64,000 nucleotides of DNA from NCBI GenBank assembly GCA_907163375.1, contig CAJQUW010004469.1, positions 558,001-622,000 on the forward strand, in the 5' to 3' direction. The position numbers and the translations under genes are program-made. This DNA is from Prostheceraeus crozeri (Eukaryota > Platyhelminthes > Polycladida > Euryleptidae). The notes under the pieces were generated by a model. That model made no database searches, was not told where the DNA came from, and worked only from the letters and a program-made list of their open reading frames with translations. Each line of letters begins with the position of its first letter. Positions within the stretch are counted from its first letter, which is position 1. This document shows positions 63,157 to 64,000 of the stretch, one piece after another.

Positions 63157-63314
63157 GTGGAAATTGATAAGGAATGGACACGAGCGATCTATTCAATTTA
63201 TCAATGAACCGTCGTACAAGGTTCAGGTGACTCGAGATCTCCATGGGACGAGTTTTCGTTGTGTGGCTATGAATTACGATTCTGGATACGCAGATACAAA
63301 GATACGAGTACAAT
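63157..63314 (+). CDS. Internal exon: second part of the second immunoglobulin domain
   Basis: It follows a tttttttcag acceptor (ending 63156) and ends at a gtaagc donor (63315). It enters in phase 2 and leaves in phase 1. It completes the tryptophan-adjacent codon of the previous exon (HWE then WKLIRNGHERS) and continues through YKVQVTRDLHGTSFRCVAMN, which supplies the second cysteine and the YxC-like strand, to YADTKIRVQ, the last strand. It codes about 53 residues. The following exon is outside the window. With the three other exons it shows a receptor ectodomain of tandem immunoglobulin domains. Confidence 0.88.
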
Positions 63315-64000
63315 GTAAGCTCATATTGATTGCAGGGGTGAAGGATTGCGATAAACACCCTTCAAAACTGGAACATTGAATGGCATAATCTTGTTTTCTA
63401 TCTTTTCTATGTCTGTTTCCTGCATCCTTTTCCATACGAATTCTTCAACCCCTGCTATCTACTCCACTTGTGCCTACCTCCTACTGAGTAATGCTAGTTC
63501 ATAAGTAGTCAGAAATTCTTTATTCTGTAATTGGTAGACTTCTTCGCCGTGATCACAACAAAGTCGGACTCTATGTCTAAGATGTGACAACGATGGCGAC
63601 TCTGGACGCAGCGTTCGGTATTCTGTAACCAGACTTGCAAGCGGCCAAGTCAGACATGCAATACATTTTTACTAACTTTGGAGGTGTTAAAAGCGATCAA
63701 TTATAGGTTGATTTCAAGGAAATGGAACATTAATTTCAAGAATGGAAGACATTATAAAATGAATGGCAATGTGATGCTCAAATTATGATATGTATTAGTT
63801 TTTTCGTATGAGGACTTGCAAAAACGTAGAATTCACAAATATGTGGTTATTTATTATCAAATCTAACAAGATAAATCGATTGACTGGACGTCTTTCTGCT
63901 GTTCATTATGCTTTCATTCTTTGAAATGCGCAGAGTCGATTGTATTTCTGTACAGAATATATCTATTGTTTGATTAGGGAACCAAAATTATATTTTACAG
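63315..64000 (+). other. Start of the next intron, ending at a possible splice acceptor
   Basis: Non-coding sequence after the donor at 63315. The last bases, attatattttacag (63987-64000), form a good acceptor, so the next exon of the gene may begin at the first base after the window. Nothing else is recognised. Confidence 0.45.

Overview
The window looks like part of an invertebrate animal genome, probably marine, with AT-rich DNA, very long introns and many transposon remnants. This is inferred from exons with canonical GT-AG splice sites separated by introns of about 5 to 29 kb, and from the mix of mobile elements: a Penelope-like element with permuted domains, Tc1 and DD41D 'rosa' transposases, hAT-like MITEs, and RTE-like and Jockey/CR1-like retrotransposon pieces. 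The species cannot be named from the sequence.

One host gene is well supported. It lies on the + strand and has four internal exons: 8458-8725, 37742-37875, 57808-57925 and 63157-63314. Their intron phases join exactly (1 in, 2, 1, 2, 1 out) and they encode two consecutive immunoglobulin domains. The domain arrangement and the linker sequences resemble the Kirrel/nephrin/nectin group of cell-adhesion receptors. The first exons, the last exons and the membrane anchor lie outside the window. The window ends exactly on a sequence that could be the next splice acceptor.

Almost everything else is intron or upstream sequence filled by repeats. From left to right it holds: a decayed Naiad-like Penelope element (1-2190); a non-LTR reverse-transcriptase tail (5.7 kb); a long inverted repeat (6.6-7.3 kb); a hAT-like MITE (7.8 kb); an RTE-like tail (10.1-10.9 kb); a possible Crypton-type recombinase remnant (13.4 kb); an intact Tc1 transposase ORF (14.6-15.6 kb); a rosa element nested in a hAT-like MITE (20.1-22.1 kb); a Jockey/CR1-like element (24.0-26.1 kb); and a second hAT MITE type with a perfect target duplication (26.4-27.1 kb). 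Further right are large hairpins (28.4, 34.2 and 47.2 kb), more copies of the two main MITE families (32.7, 36.2, 43.9 and 56.5 kb), a threefold nested set of inverted repeats (51.3-52.5 kb) and a MULE-like MITE (62.1 kb).

I found no convincing second host gene, no rRNA, no CRISPR array and no complete tRNA gene. The most notable observations are the permuted Penelope element, the nearly perfect spacer-free palindrome at 47.2 kb, the perfect 76-bp hairpin at 34.2 kb, the nested transposons with clean target duplications, and the concentration of long foldback sequences in introns of a probably neuronal or epithelial adhesion gene.
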